Source: an uncultured Flavobacterium sp.
Lineage (GTDB): Bacteria > Bacteroidota > Bacteroidia > Flavobacteriales > Flavobacteriaceae
Length of the DNA stretch: 64,000 bases
Direction: 5' to 3'
Assembly: GCF_946478785.1 (NCBI RefSeq)
Contig: NZ_CAMLDD010000010.1
Location: forward strand, 62,001-126,000
Shown here: piece after piece, positions 33,988 through 42,063 of the stretch
How positions within the stretch are numbered: position 1 is the stretch's first letter
Layout: each line of letters opens with the position of its first letter
The notes under the pieces: model-generated
The model's input: only the letters and a program-made list of their open reading frames with translations
Told to the model about the DNA's origin: nothing
The model's database searches: none
Made by a program: the position numbers and the translations under genes

Positions 33988-35427
33988 TCAAAAAAACCAG
34001 CTAGCCACAAAAATCGCTGTAATCACACAAATTACATCAACCAAAAGCATCGTGCCTAAAGCGTAACGGGTATTTTTAATATTTACAGAGCCAAAGTAAA
34101 CAGCTATTACATAAAAAGTACTTTCGGCACTACATTGAAAAATACTGCTCAGTCTTCCGGTTAAGGAATCTGCACCAAAAGTATTCATTGAGTCAATCAA
34201 AAATCCACGTGATCCTGCAGAACTAAAAGGTCTAAGCATTGCAACCGGCAAAGCATCTGTGATTTGCTTGTTAACACCCATATTCGAAAAAATAAAGGCA
34301 ATCCACTCACTGATAATTTCGAATAAACCGCTGTTTCTAAATAACGAAATGGCTACCAGCATTCCTAAAACGTAAGGGAAAATCGTAACTCCCGTTTTTA
34401 CTCCGTTATTTGCTCCTACTACAAAAGCATCAAAAACGGTGGTCTCTGCTTCTTTAAATTTCTTTTCATGAATAAATGAAAAAATCAGCGTAAATCCTAT
34501 TATGAAAAGTAAAATCAATGCCGATAGATTCGTTGTGAAATAATTTTTTCCTATCAAATCCAAATGGTTTACATACATCAGCAAACCAATTATTGCCCCA
34601 ATTAAAACCATCAGGCCAATGACAAGAGAAGCACTTTTGAAATTGATTTTTTGTTTGATTCCGACAATTAAGAATGCGGCGATTGTACCTATGAATGAAG
34701 TTATAATACACGGAAGCATCACATCAGCAGGATTGCTTGAACCAGCAGCAGCACGATAACCGATAATAGAAGTTGCAATTAAGGTCAAGCCTGAAGCATG
34801 GAGGCACATAAACATAATCTGCGCATCACTAGCCCTGTCCTTATCCGGGTTTATTTCCTGTAAACTTTCCATTGCTTTAAGACCAAACGGAGTTGCAGCC
34901 GAATCTAATCCTAAGAAATTGGCGGCAAAATTTAAAGTCATATAGGAAATAGAAGGGTGGTTCTTTGGAATACTTGGAAACACTTTTACAAAAACCGGGC
35001 TCAATCCTTTAGCCAGTTTTCCGGATGCTCCAGAAATGATTAAAAGTTCCATTAAGCCGCAGAAAAAAGCCAAATAAGCAATCAACGGCAAAATTAAATC
35101 CAGTAAAGTAGATTTGCAGGTTGGCAATAAACCATCAGATTTTTGAACACCGCTGAAAATTTTTACGGTTTTGTTCTTGTAAACGTAAGTTGTATCAGAA
35201 TTAAGCGTGTCACGATTGATAATCATCGTCTGATCTGGCGCTTTTGTGATGCTGTCTTTTATGAAAGCAGGAAACTGTTCAACATATTTTTCTGAAACCA
35301 GAATAGGATCGTCTTTTTTTCCATTCAAAACATGATCAATAGTATAAGTGTTTGAAGTAAATAGAGCGATCATAATAAAGATGATCGACGAAATAAAAAT
35401 AGTTAACCAAAATCTACTTAATACCAT
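33988..35427 (-). CDS. SpmA-SpmB-like nucleoside-recognition-domain membrane protein
   Basis: 479 residues with about ten to eleven transmembrane helices. Two Gate/nucleoside-recognition domains in tandem, corresponding to SpmA then SpmB, which are separate genes in Bacillus; the fused form is common in Bacteroidota. Recognisable segments are NFLGLDSAATPFGLKAMESLQEINP (about 165-190) and RPFSSAGSRGFLIDSM with ADSLTGRLSSIFQCSAESTFY near the end. An unusual ~90-residue soluble insert follows the first helix. In Bacillus these proteins affect spore core dehydration; in non-sporulating bacteria the transported substrate is unknown. Confidence 0.88.
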   Translation of the reverse strand: MVLSRFWLTIFISSIIFIMIALFTSNTYTIDHVLNGKKDDPILVSEKYVEQFPAFIKDSITKAPDQTMIINRDTLNSDTTYVYKNKTVKIFSGVQKSDGLLPTCKSTLLDLILPLIAYLAFFCGLMELLIISGASGKLAKGLSPVFVKVFPSIPKNHPSISYMTLNFAANFLGLDSAATPFGLKAMESLQEINPDKDRASDAQIMFMCLHASGLTLIATSIIGYRAAAGSSNPADVMLPCIITSFIGTIAAFLIVGIKQKINFKSASLVIGLMVLIGAIIGLLMYVNHLDLIGKNYFTTNLSALILLFIIGFTLIFSFIHEKKFKEAETTVFDAFVVGANNGVKTGVTIFPYVLGMLVAISLFRNSGLFEIISEWIAFIFSNMGVNKQITDALPVAMLRPFSSAGSRGFLIDSMNTFGADSLTGRLSSIFQCSAESTFYVIAVYFGSVNIKNTRYALGTMLLVDVICVITAIFVASWFF

Positions 35428-35538
35428 AGCGCTGTTTTTTTTGTAAATGTAATTATTTCACAATAAAATGCATAAAGATTTTAGTACCGAAACGAGAAGA
35501 ATGGATTTGAAATCCTACTGTGTTTACAAAAAACCGAA

Positions 35539-36618
35539 TTATTCAATAACAATTTTGGTTTCCAGATAGTTTTTAAAAGCTTTAATACCTTCAAACAGAA
35601 TTGTTTTTTTATGACTTTCGGTTTCATTAAAAAATTGCGTTTCTATTTTGGCGTGATCTTTTTTGATCGTTCTTTTCCAAGTTCCGATCACTTTGCTATT
35701 TTCAAGAATAACCGGTTTGAAGATTCCGTTATTGGTAAAAGCCTTTGATTGATGTTCGAGTAAAATAGAAGCTTCCCGGGTTTTATACGAAATTAAAATC
35801 TCATCAAAAGCTGCAATAAAATGTACGCTTTCGCGGAAGCTGTTTTCAAGAGAATCATCTTTTCCAAACCAATATTTCAGACCATCAATTTCGAATGAAT
35901 TCAACTGTAATTCAATTGCATTAATAATTTGTTTGCAGATTGTTGACGGAAAACCGGACCACCACGAAAAGTCAAGAAGAGTAGCAGGGCCATGGCTTTC
36001 GAAATATTTTAGAGCTAATTTCGCAAGACCTTCTTCTTTTGTTAATTTAGTCGATTTTAGTTTTGAAACTCTTTCTTCCAGTAAGGCATACGTCATTTGT
36101 TTTCCTTTCATTTTTCCGTTGCAGACTAAACCGTCTAATTCTGCATACATCATGATAAGGACCGGACTTAAATGATATTCTCCGGGAACCTTTTTAAAAT
36201 CCAGTTCCTGTATGATTTCATCACGTGTTAAATGATTATTTCCGGATAGCATTTTTTCAATTCTCAAATTAATCTTGTCGAATTCCTTTTCATCATAACC
36301 CTGTTTTTTGGTTTCAGCAAGAATGATACGTTTGACTTGCGGTCCGGAAACGTCCAGCATCCAATGAATATCATCAGCAGAAACAAAATGCCAGGTTGGA
36401 CGCAGAATATGAGTTCGAATAATTTTTCCAGAATTTATAGCTTCTTCAATTTCCTTTTCAGTAGCATCACAACGAGAACCGATGGCCCATTTTGCCATTG
36501 AATAATCCTGAGCCTGCATAGCACCTAAATGTTTTACAACTTCTTGAGGTGAACTTGCATTGTTTCCTAAAAGTTTTTGAGAAAAAAGTCTGTGATGTGA
36601 AATATCCTGATGTGTCAT
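35539..36618 (-). CDS. Winged-helix protein of the AlkZ-type DNA glycosylase family (HTH_42)
   Basis: 359 residues of the HTH_42/AlkZ family, which has tandem winged helices. The catalytic Q-x-Q motif of AlkZ is present as Q35-A-Q37 in LGAMQAQDYSMAKWAIGSR, followed by RTHILRPTWHFV. AlkZ-type enzymes excise crosslinked or alkylated bases; family members vary in target and some act on simple alkyl adducts. It is transcribed after a 3'-5' exonuclease gene and Ogt, so an alkylation-repair role fits. Many Bacteroidota annotations call it winged helix DNA-binding domain protein. Confidence 0.85.
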   Translation of the reverse strand: MTHQDISHHRLFSQKLLGNNASSPQEVVKHLGAMQAQDYSMAKWAIGSRCDATEKEIEEAINSGKIIRTHILRPTWHFVSADDIHWMLDVSGPQVKRIILAETKKQGYDEKEFDKINLRIEKMLSGNNHLTRDEIIQELDFKKVPGEYHLSPVLIMMYAELDGLVCNGKMKGKQMTYALLEERVSKLKSTKLTKEEGLAKLALKYFESHGPATLLDFSWWSGFPSTICKQIINAIELQLNSFEIDGLKYWFGKDDSLENSFRESVHFIAAFDEILISYKTREASILLEHQSKAFTNNGIFKPVILENSKVIGTWKRTIKKDHAKIETQFFNETESHKKTILFEGIKAFKNYLETKIVIE

Positions 36619-36684
36619 TTTCTAAAATATTAAATCCGAAGAAGATTAAACTTTGAACCTTTGTAACTCTGTACCTTCAAAAAA

Positions 36685-37398
36685 CTATACATGAATAATT
36701 TCCTCATCAATCAATAAATCTTCTCGACGCAAACGAAGGAAAATCTGTGCTACGGCAATGGTGTCTTTTTCACAATAGGTTACAATTCGGTCAATGTCTT
36801 TTTCTACATAAAAAACATGAGCAACCTGACTGCCGTCGATATCGCCTTTTGGAGAAGGAATTCCGAGAATTTTAGTCAGTAATTTTAGAGAAGTGAAATG
36901 TTTATAATCGCCAAACTTCCATAATTCTAAAGTGTCCAGATGTTGAATTTCCCATGGTTTTTTGCCGAATAAATTCAGTTTGTCCGGTATGGCAATCTGG
37001 TTGATAATCATTCTGCGTGCGAGAAACGGAATGTCAAATTCTTTCGCATTGTGTCCGCACAAAACATGTTGAGGCTGATTAAAATGATTATTCAGCAGAT
37101 TATTAAAGTCACGAAGAATCTTTTTTTCATCTCCAAAAAAGGATGTAACTCTAAAATTCCGAATATCACCTTTGATGGTAAAATACCCAACCGAAATACA
37201 AATAATTTTCCCAAACTCTGCCCAAATTCCGGCGCGATCGTAAAATTCTTCGGCTGTATAATCGTTTTTACGCTGATATTGCGTTTTTAAGTCCCAAAGC
37301 GACTGCATTTCTTCGTCAAGCGAATTGAAATTTTCTTCTTCAGGAACGGTTTCAATATCAAGAAATAAAATGTTGTTGAGGTTTATTTTTTCAATCAT
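36685..37398 (-). CDS. 3'-5' exonuclease related to PolB exonuclease domain
   Basis: 237 residues with the DEDDy exonuclease fold of the RNase H-like superfamily. Exo I is D14-x-E16 in LFLDIETVPEE, Exo II is in CGHNAKEFDIPFL, and Exo III contains VTYCEKDTIAVAQIF with the final aspartate. Family members degrade single strands from the 3' end and resemble the proofreading part of family B polymerases without the polymerase. It lies 66 bases upstream of the AlkZ-type gene and 135 bases downstream of ogt, with an inverted repeat in that spacer. Confidence 0.9.
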   Translation of the reverse strand: MIEKINLNNILFLDIETVPEEENFNSLDEEMQSLWDLKTQYQRKNDYTAEEFYDRAGIWAEFGKIICISVGYFTIKGDIRNFRVTSFFGDEKKILRDFNNLLNNHFNQPQHVLCGHNAKEFDIPFLARRMIINQIAIPDKLNLFGKKPWEIQHLDTLELWKFGDYKHFTSLKLLTKILGIPSPKGDIDGSQVAHVFYVEKDIDRIVTYCEKDTIAVAQIFLRLRREDLLIDEEIIHV

Positions 37399-37410
37399 AA
37401 ATATAGTTTA

Positions 37411-37528
37411 AACACGAATTTCACGAATTAGCACGAATCATTTAAATTTAAATGATTGCACATACTGATCATGTTTTGTAAATATAAAGCTATAATTTTA
37501 ATTTGTGTTAATTAGTGAAATTTGTGTT
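37411..37528. repeat. long CACGAATT inverted repeat
   Basis: The 24-base arms at 37411-37434 and 37505-37528 pair with three mismatches. The left arm starts AACACGAATTTCACGAATT and the right arm ends GTGAAATTTGTGTT. The phrase CACGAATT recurs at 14037-14099, where it is again mirrored. It sits between ogt and the exonuclease gene. Confidence 0.7.
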
Positions 37529-37533
37529 TAAAT

Positions 37534-38010
37534 TTAAAACAAACTTTGTTGAGTGGGAGGATTTTCATGTTCTAAAAGCCATTTTTTACGCCATATTTCT
37601 CCGGCATAACCTGTTAAAGATCCATTGGTACCAATAACACGATGGCAAGGAACCACAATCCACAATGGATTTTTACCATTTGCTGATGCAACTGCACGAA
37701 TTGCTTTGATATCGCCCAGTTTTTTGGTCTGATCCATATAACTTATGGTTTTTCCGTATGGAATTTCCAATAAGGCTTTCCATACTTTTTGCTGAAATTC
37801 TGTGCCTTGCGGATTTAGCTTCAAATCGAAATCGATTCTTTTGCCTTCGAAATATTCTTCAAGTTGGGAAGCCGCTTCTTTTAAAACATTCGGAATTTCT
37901 ACAGAAACTTCATTTGTACCAACATCGGAAACGGAGATTACAGCAATTCCGTCTTCATCGCCAACAATTTTGGTGATTCCTAAAGGCGAGTTTATATAAG
38001 CTGTTTCCAT
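37534..38010 (-). CDS. ogt: Methylated-DNA-protein cysteine methyltransferase (Ogt)
   Basis: 158 residues. The active-site cysteine is C122 in VVPCHRVIGTNG, preceded by the DNA-binding region (FQQKVWKALLEIPYGKTISY). It transfers the methyl or alkyl group of O6-alkylguanine or O4-alkylthymine onto itself and is then spent. It heads a leftward group that includes a 3'-5' exonuclease and an AlkZ-type glycosylase. Spacing of 135 bases with an inverted repeat suggests the following gene may also have a separate promoter. Confidence 0.95.
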   Translation of the reverse strand: METAYINSPLGITKIVGDEDGIAVISVSDVGTNEVSVEIPNVLKEAASQLEEYFEGKRIDFDLKLNPQGTEFQQKVWKALLEIPYGKTISYMDQTKKLGDIKAIRAVASANGKNPLWIVVPCHRVIGTNGSLTGYAGEIWRKKWLLEHENPPTQQSLF

Positions 38011-38033
38011 AAGTTTTATGCAAAATTTTTAAA

Positions 38034-38132
38034 CCATATAAGTTATGTAAGTTAATTTAAGTTTCATACTCTTTATGTCAAAGAGCATAAAATTTTCAAC
38101 TGATTTTAATGAACATATAACTTATATAGTTT
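38034..38132. repeat. mirrored ATATAAGTTAT word repeat
   Basis: CCATATAAGTTATGTAAGTT (38034-38053) is mirrored by ACATATAACTTATATAGTTT (38113-38132). Between them CTCTTTATGTCAAAGAG forms a small stem. The region lies between the SDR gene end and ogt start. Confidence 0.5.
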
Positions 38133-38946
38133 AATATTCGTCCAATTTAAATTTATAGTTTAAACTTTTTTCAATTTTTTCACTTGAAATAGTCTTTTTT
38201 ATATTCGACTTTTCCGGGCTGAATTTTGGTAAAATCAGATTTTTCTCTTTTGCTTTTTGCGTATAGTAATCTTCCTTAGTCGGATGAAAAGGTGCAACAG
38301 CGTTGAAAACCTTATTCCATTTTGATTGCTTGATGATGGTTTCAATAATTCCGATGCAATCATTTTGATGAATCAAGTTCACAGGAGCATCCGGATTTGC
38401 TATGTTCTCTTTTCCTGATAAAGAAGTTACGGGATGTCGGTCTTCCCCAATTAATCCCCCGAAACGTAAAATCGTGGTTTCAAAGTTTTGATTTTTCTGC
38501 AGAATTGCCTCTGCTAAAAGTAATTGTTTGCCGCTTTCAGTTTCAGGATTCGGAATCGTTTCTTCAGTTATTAAACCATTTTCATCTCCATAAACAGAAG
38601 TTGAACTTACAAAAAGTACTTTTTTTACACTTGATATCTCAATAAATGGAATCAGGTTTTCGATTTTATCTACAAAAATCTTCCGCGAAGAACCATCATT
38701 AGTTCCTCGTAATTTGGGCGGAATGTCAATAATTAGAATTTCGCTTTCGGCTAAAAAATCAGTTATAGATTCTGAAACACTTTCGCTGTCAAGCGTTACC
38801 AGAAAAGGATGTATTCCGGCATCTTTTAAAATAGAAAGCTTATTTTCAGAAGTTGTAGATCCGTTGACAGAATGGTCTTTTTCTATTAATTTTTTCGCCA
38901 AAGGCAGACCAAGCCATCCGCAGCCTAAAATACTTATTTGAGTCAT
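38131..38946 (-). CDS. NAD-dependent epimerase/dehydratase-like protein
   Basis: 271 residues with an N-terminal Rossmann fold (ISILGCGWLGLPLAKKLIEK, GxGxxG form) and SSTSVYG in place of the usual catalytic region YxxxK segment (VFVSSTSVYGDENG). It belongs to the extended short-chain dehydrogenase group related to YeeZ; substrates of these are mostly unknown. It is followed by a terminator-like stem belonging to the gene on its left side. Cytoplasmic. Assignment to an atypical SDR is safe; the reaction is not. Confidence 0.85.
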   Translation of the reverse strand: MTQISILGCGWLGLPLAKKLIEKDHSVNGSTTSENKLSILKDAGIHPFLVTLDSESVSESITDFLAESEILIIDIPPKLRGTNDGSSRKIFVDKIENLIPFIEISSVKKVLFVSSTSVYGDENGLITEETIPNPETESGKQLLLAEAILQKNQNFETTILRFGGLIGEDRHPVTSLSGKENIANPDAPVNLIHQNDCIGIIETIIKQSKWNKVFNAVAPFHPTKEDYYTQKAKEKNLILPKFSPEKSNIKKTISSEKIEKSLNYKFKLDEY

Positions 38947-38964
38947 TTGTTATTCATTTAAAAA

Positions 38965-38990
38965 AAAGGGTAATGCATCCATTACCCTTT
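38965..38990 (-). terminator. terminator of the M28 peptidase gene
   Basis: AAAGGGTAATG / CATTACCCTTT with a four-base loop, T-run when read leftward, 19 bases after the peptidase stop codon. Confidence 0.8.
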
Positions 38991-39008
38991 GCTATTATTT
39001 TCAGATTA

Positions 39009-41417
39009 TTATTGATTTATAACCTCCTTTTTAATTTTCATTACTGGTACTAAACTGTCTTTTATGATATTTATACTATCATTTACAGGAACGGCCTCTA
39101 AAGGTTTTACAGGAGCAGTATATCTTTTTATTTTTTGCTGAATCAAAACAGCATCGTTCAACACAAAAGGTGTCGGCATCATCCAGTCACTTCTCGGTTT
39201 GATCTGAAACAACGGATTTCTCATTAAATCAAACGAACTTTCTATTAAATCCATATCAAAAACAGTTGATTTGTTAATGTAGAATTCCAAAACAAGAGGT
39301 TCATTGCCCACAACATAATAACATAAGATCTTACTGTCATCTCTTTCTAAACGATTTCCTTTTTGCCCTGATGTTGAAACGCCATTGGCTTTGAAATCAT
39401 AAAAAGTCATTTTTCTATTCGCAAAAATATCGTAACGGTTAACTTTTCTGTTTGGTGTAATTTTTATTTTTAAGTATCTGTTGTTTCCAATCACGCTGTC
39501 TTTAAGAAATGCAATAGTTGGTTTTGGAACTTCTATTTTAGGGGCAATGGCACTATACGTAAAAGTTGAATTGTATTTGCTGGCTATTGGAAGACTATTT
39601 AAACCAACCGCTTTTTGATTCACATTGGCAAGATACGTTTTGGTCCAATCGTCCAGGTTTTTATCATAAGTGGTCCAGACTGCAGAATCAGTGTCGGCAT
39701 TATAAACATACAATAAACTGTTTGATTTTGCTTTTCCGGGCTCATAGTCTGAATGATATCCCGCATAAACAAAAAAGCTGATTGCTATTATAAAGAAAAG
39801 CATAGTCCAGACACCTTTTTTGTAAAATGTTCCAAATATCGGAAGCAATAATCCGAAAAGCAATACAGTCAGTATAGCACTTCCGTAAAGGATTTTTAAT
39901 CCCAAACCAATTGGAAACATTAAAATAAACGGTGCAACTATTGCCAATGCCGGAATACTGAACAATAAGTTTAAGCCCAGACTGTAATGTTGAGTAATGA
40001 CAAAAATTCCAAATAAAAGGATTCCAAAATAAACCGGAATAATAAGGAAACCGGCTCCGGTTAAGCTATTCGCTAAAATGAGATTGATAATAATCCAGAG
40101 CAGCAGAGGCGCTACATAATGATTCATCGTAATTTTTGATTCAGAAAAATGATGATAAAAAGCAAAACAAATCGCTATGCTAAGTGCCACAAATGCCCCA
40201 ATATACGCATGACCATTATAGGTGAAACCGTTGAGCAAATCTGAATATTGAGGATAAATCTGCAGAATAATTTTCCATCCTAAAAAAGTTACCAAGCCTG
40301 AAATGATTAAGGAACCCAGTAAAGGAACAAACCCTTTGAAAATTTCCCTGAAAGTAATAATACGCTTTACTTTACCGATGAAAATAAAGAAAATCAGTAA
40401 TCCCAAAGCAATAACGCTCATTGGAAAAACCCATGAAAACGGATAATGAATAAATCCGAAAGGAACACTAAAATAAATATGGTCTTCTGTAGTTTGAGTA
40501 GCGTTTAAATCAATATTGGAGAAGTATTTTAATAACGGCATCAAATAACTTCCCTGATGCGTTAATGTTGTTTTGTTTAAGTGCTGAATGTCGTCTTGTT
40601 GTGTGTGATAATTATAATGGCCATCAATAAAAGCAAAGTTAAAGCCCTGTATATTTCCCTGCTCTCTAAAAACAGTCAGGTCAGTATCGTTTGGAAGCAT
40701 TTTGTAAATACTGTACATCAGTGAATTCGAAACCGGATATTTAGTCTTTGCCTTCGCAAATTCTTTTACAAGTCCTTCGTTTCCTTTATTGGTTTCCATT
40801 AGCATATAACTTGGGCCGGATGTACCTCTTGCCTCAAAATTTAAAACCAGGCCAACATCTTTTGCCCACGGATGCTTATTTACAAAAAGTGCAGCACCGT
40901 TTAAACCTAATTCTTCGGCATCAGAGAAAAGGATAATAATATCATTTTTGTGTTGTTCTTTTGCATATAAAAAAGCCCGGACACCTTCAAGAATTGTCGC
41001 AACTCCTGATGCATCATCACTTGCGCCTTTAGAAAACGAATGTGGTGCGCTGTCATAATGCGAAAGCAATAAAAGGGCTTTTGAACTATCTGTTCCTTTA
41101 ATACGGGCCAGAATATTTTTGGATTTTACCAGAATACCTTTGTCATTAAGGGTGAAACCTTCCTGAATGCTGGTTTCTAAACCTATTCTGTTTAATTCCA
41201 GTTTAAGATAATTGGCTACTAATTCGTGATTTGTGGAGCCGACAAAGTGCGGCTTTTGGGCTATAATCTGAACCTGATTTAGTGCTCGTTCTGTTGAGAA
41301 TTCGGCAAGGGCTTCTTCGTCTTTAGAAATATACTGGGGCATCATTGAGGCGAATATGATGGACAGAATTGCTAAGACTCCTAAGAAAGCAAGAATAGAA
41401 GTAGGATTTTTTTTCAT
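39009..41417 (-). CDS. M28-family metallopeptidase with multi-pass membrane C-terminal half
   Basis: 802 residues: an N-terminal membrane anchor, an M28 peptidase domain (about 75-320; LLSHYDSAPHSFSKGASDDASGVATILEG gives the first histidine and aspartate of the zinc site, FSDAEELGLNGAALF gives the catalytic glutamates), then about eight transmembrane helices (about 325-570) and a periplasmic beta-rich tail (about 580-800). This layout matches bacterial homologues of eukaryotic Fxna/ERMP1-type peptidases. It should remove amino-terminal residues from peptides outside the inner membrane. Confidence 0.9.
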   Translation of the reverse strand: MKKNPTSILAFLGVLAILSIIFASMMPQYISKDEEALAEFSTERALNQVQIIAQKPHFVGSTNHELVANYLKLELNRIGLETSIQEGFTLNDKGILVKSKNILARIKGTDSSKALLLLSHYDSAPHSFSKGASDDASGVATILEGVRAFLYAKEQHKNDIIILFSDAEELGLNGAALFVNKHPWAKDVGLVLNFEARGTSGPSYMLMETNKGNEGLVKEFAKAKTKYPVSNSLMYSIYKMLPNDTDLTVFREQGNIQGFNFAFIDGHYNYHTQQDDIQHLNKTTLTHQGSYLMPLLKYFSNIDLNATQTTEDHIYFSVPFGFIHYPFSWVFPMSVIALGLLIFFIFIGKVKRIITFREIFKGFVPLLGSLIISGLVTFLGWKIILQIYPQYSDLLNGFTYNGHAYIGAFVALSIAICFAFYHHFSESKITMNHYVAPLLLWIIINLILANSLTGAGFLIIPVYFGILLFGIFVITQHYSLGLNLLFSIPALAIVAPFILMFPIGLGLKILYGSAILTVLLFGLLLPIFGTFYKKGVWTMLFFIIAISFFVYAGYHSDYEPGKAKSNSLLYVYNADTDSAVWTTYDKNLDDWTKTYLANVNQKAVGLNSLPIASKYNSTFTYSAIAPKIEVPKPTIAFLKDSVIGNNRYLKIKITPNRKVNRYDIFANRKMTFYDFKANGVSTSGQKGNRLERDDSKILCYYVVGNEPLVLEFYINKSTVFDMDLIESSFDLMRNPLFQIKPRSDWMMPTPFVLNDAVLIQQKIKRYTAPVKPLEAVPVNDSINIIKDSLVPVMKIKKEVINQ

Positions 41418-41431
41418 AATGGTAATATATA

Positions 41432-41779
41432 CTAAATTTCTTTTTTTACGAGCATAAAATAGTCATTGTCCAAAGACCGATATCCCTGGTCGTACAAGAA
41501 ATAGTAAGTGTTTCCTGTTTTGGTTTGCAAAATATTGGTAAAGAAGTCAAAATCAAAACCTTTATTGATCATTTTGTCACGTGTCGCTTTTGATTTTCCT
41601 TCCGAATTTAATTCAGACAAAATTCGGTAATTTTTACGCAATTTGTTGTTTACATTTCGCATAAAATTAGTGCTGTCTTTATTTATTTTATTGTTGTAGG
41701 CATTCCGACAGCTGTCTGAGCAAAACTTCTTGTCTTCCCGGCCTACAATTTTTTCGGCGCATTCGAGGCATGTTTTCAT
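41432..41779 (-). CDS. Small zinc-ribbon protein
   Basis: 115 residues. The N-terminus carries C4-x2-C7 and C20-x3-C24 (CLECAEKIVGREDKKFCSDSCRNAYNN), a zinc ribbon of the kind found in Bacteroidota hypotheticals; the rest is helical with a basic stretch (NNKLRKNYRILSEL). It lies just upstream (in transcription) of the M28 peptidase gene by 14 bases, so they are likely one transcript. Function unknown; nucleic-acid binding is possible. Confidence 0.8.
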   Translation of the reverse strand: MKTCLECAEKIVGREDKKFCSDSCRNAYNNKINKDSTNFMRNVNNKLRKNYRILSELNSEGKSKATRDKMINKGFDFDFFTNILQTKTGNTYYFLYDQGYRSLDNDYFMLVKKEI

Positions 41780-41849
41780 GAATCTTTTTTTAAGTAGAAC
41801 ATAGGCAACTTTATTTGTTTTATTTTGAGCGAATTAATGTTTTCTGTTT

Positions 41850-41919
41850 GCTAACATCGTTCCTGCTTTCGCCTTTATCTCTTCACTACGTTACGAGGAT
41901 ATCGGCTCTATCAGGGCTA
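41850..41919. repeat. dispersed hairpin element, copy D (diverged)
   Basis: 70 bases starting GCTAACATCGTTCCTGCTTTC and ending CTATCAGGGCTA. Outer parts match copies A-C, the centre differs (TTATCTCTTCACTACGTTACG). It is the least certain of the four. Confidence 0.45.
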
Positions 41920-41972
41920 AGTTGGTTTTATGGTTTTTATAATTTACTTTTCATAAAAAATAATCCTCAAGT

Positions 41973-42037
41973 TTGTCATTCCGTAGGAATCTCACATTTC
42001 TGAATCTTTGCGCATAGAGATTACTACGGAATGACAA
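41973..42037. repeat. MITE-like palindrome TTGTCATTCCGTAGG
   Basis: 21-base arms at 41973-41993 and 42017-42037 pair with one mismatch across a 23-base loop. The arm starts TTGTCATTCCGTAGG and includes AATCTC; the other ends ACGGAATGACAA. It has no coding content and lies in the gap between the zinc-ribbon gene and the GNAT-nitrilase gene. Confidence 0.75.
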
Positions 42038-42063
42038 GTTTGGTGTCTGTTTTTTGTGTTTTC

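Noticed and set aside
42001..42037. tRNA-like or attenuator structure
   Set aside because: The pairing is explained by the MITE-like palindrome and has no tRNA features.
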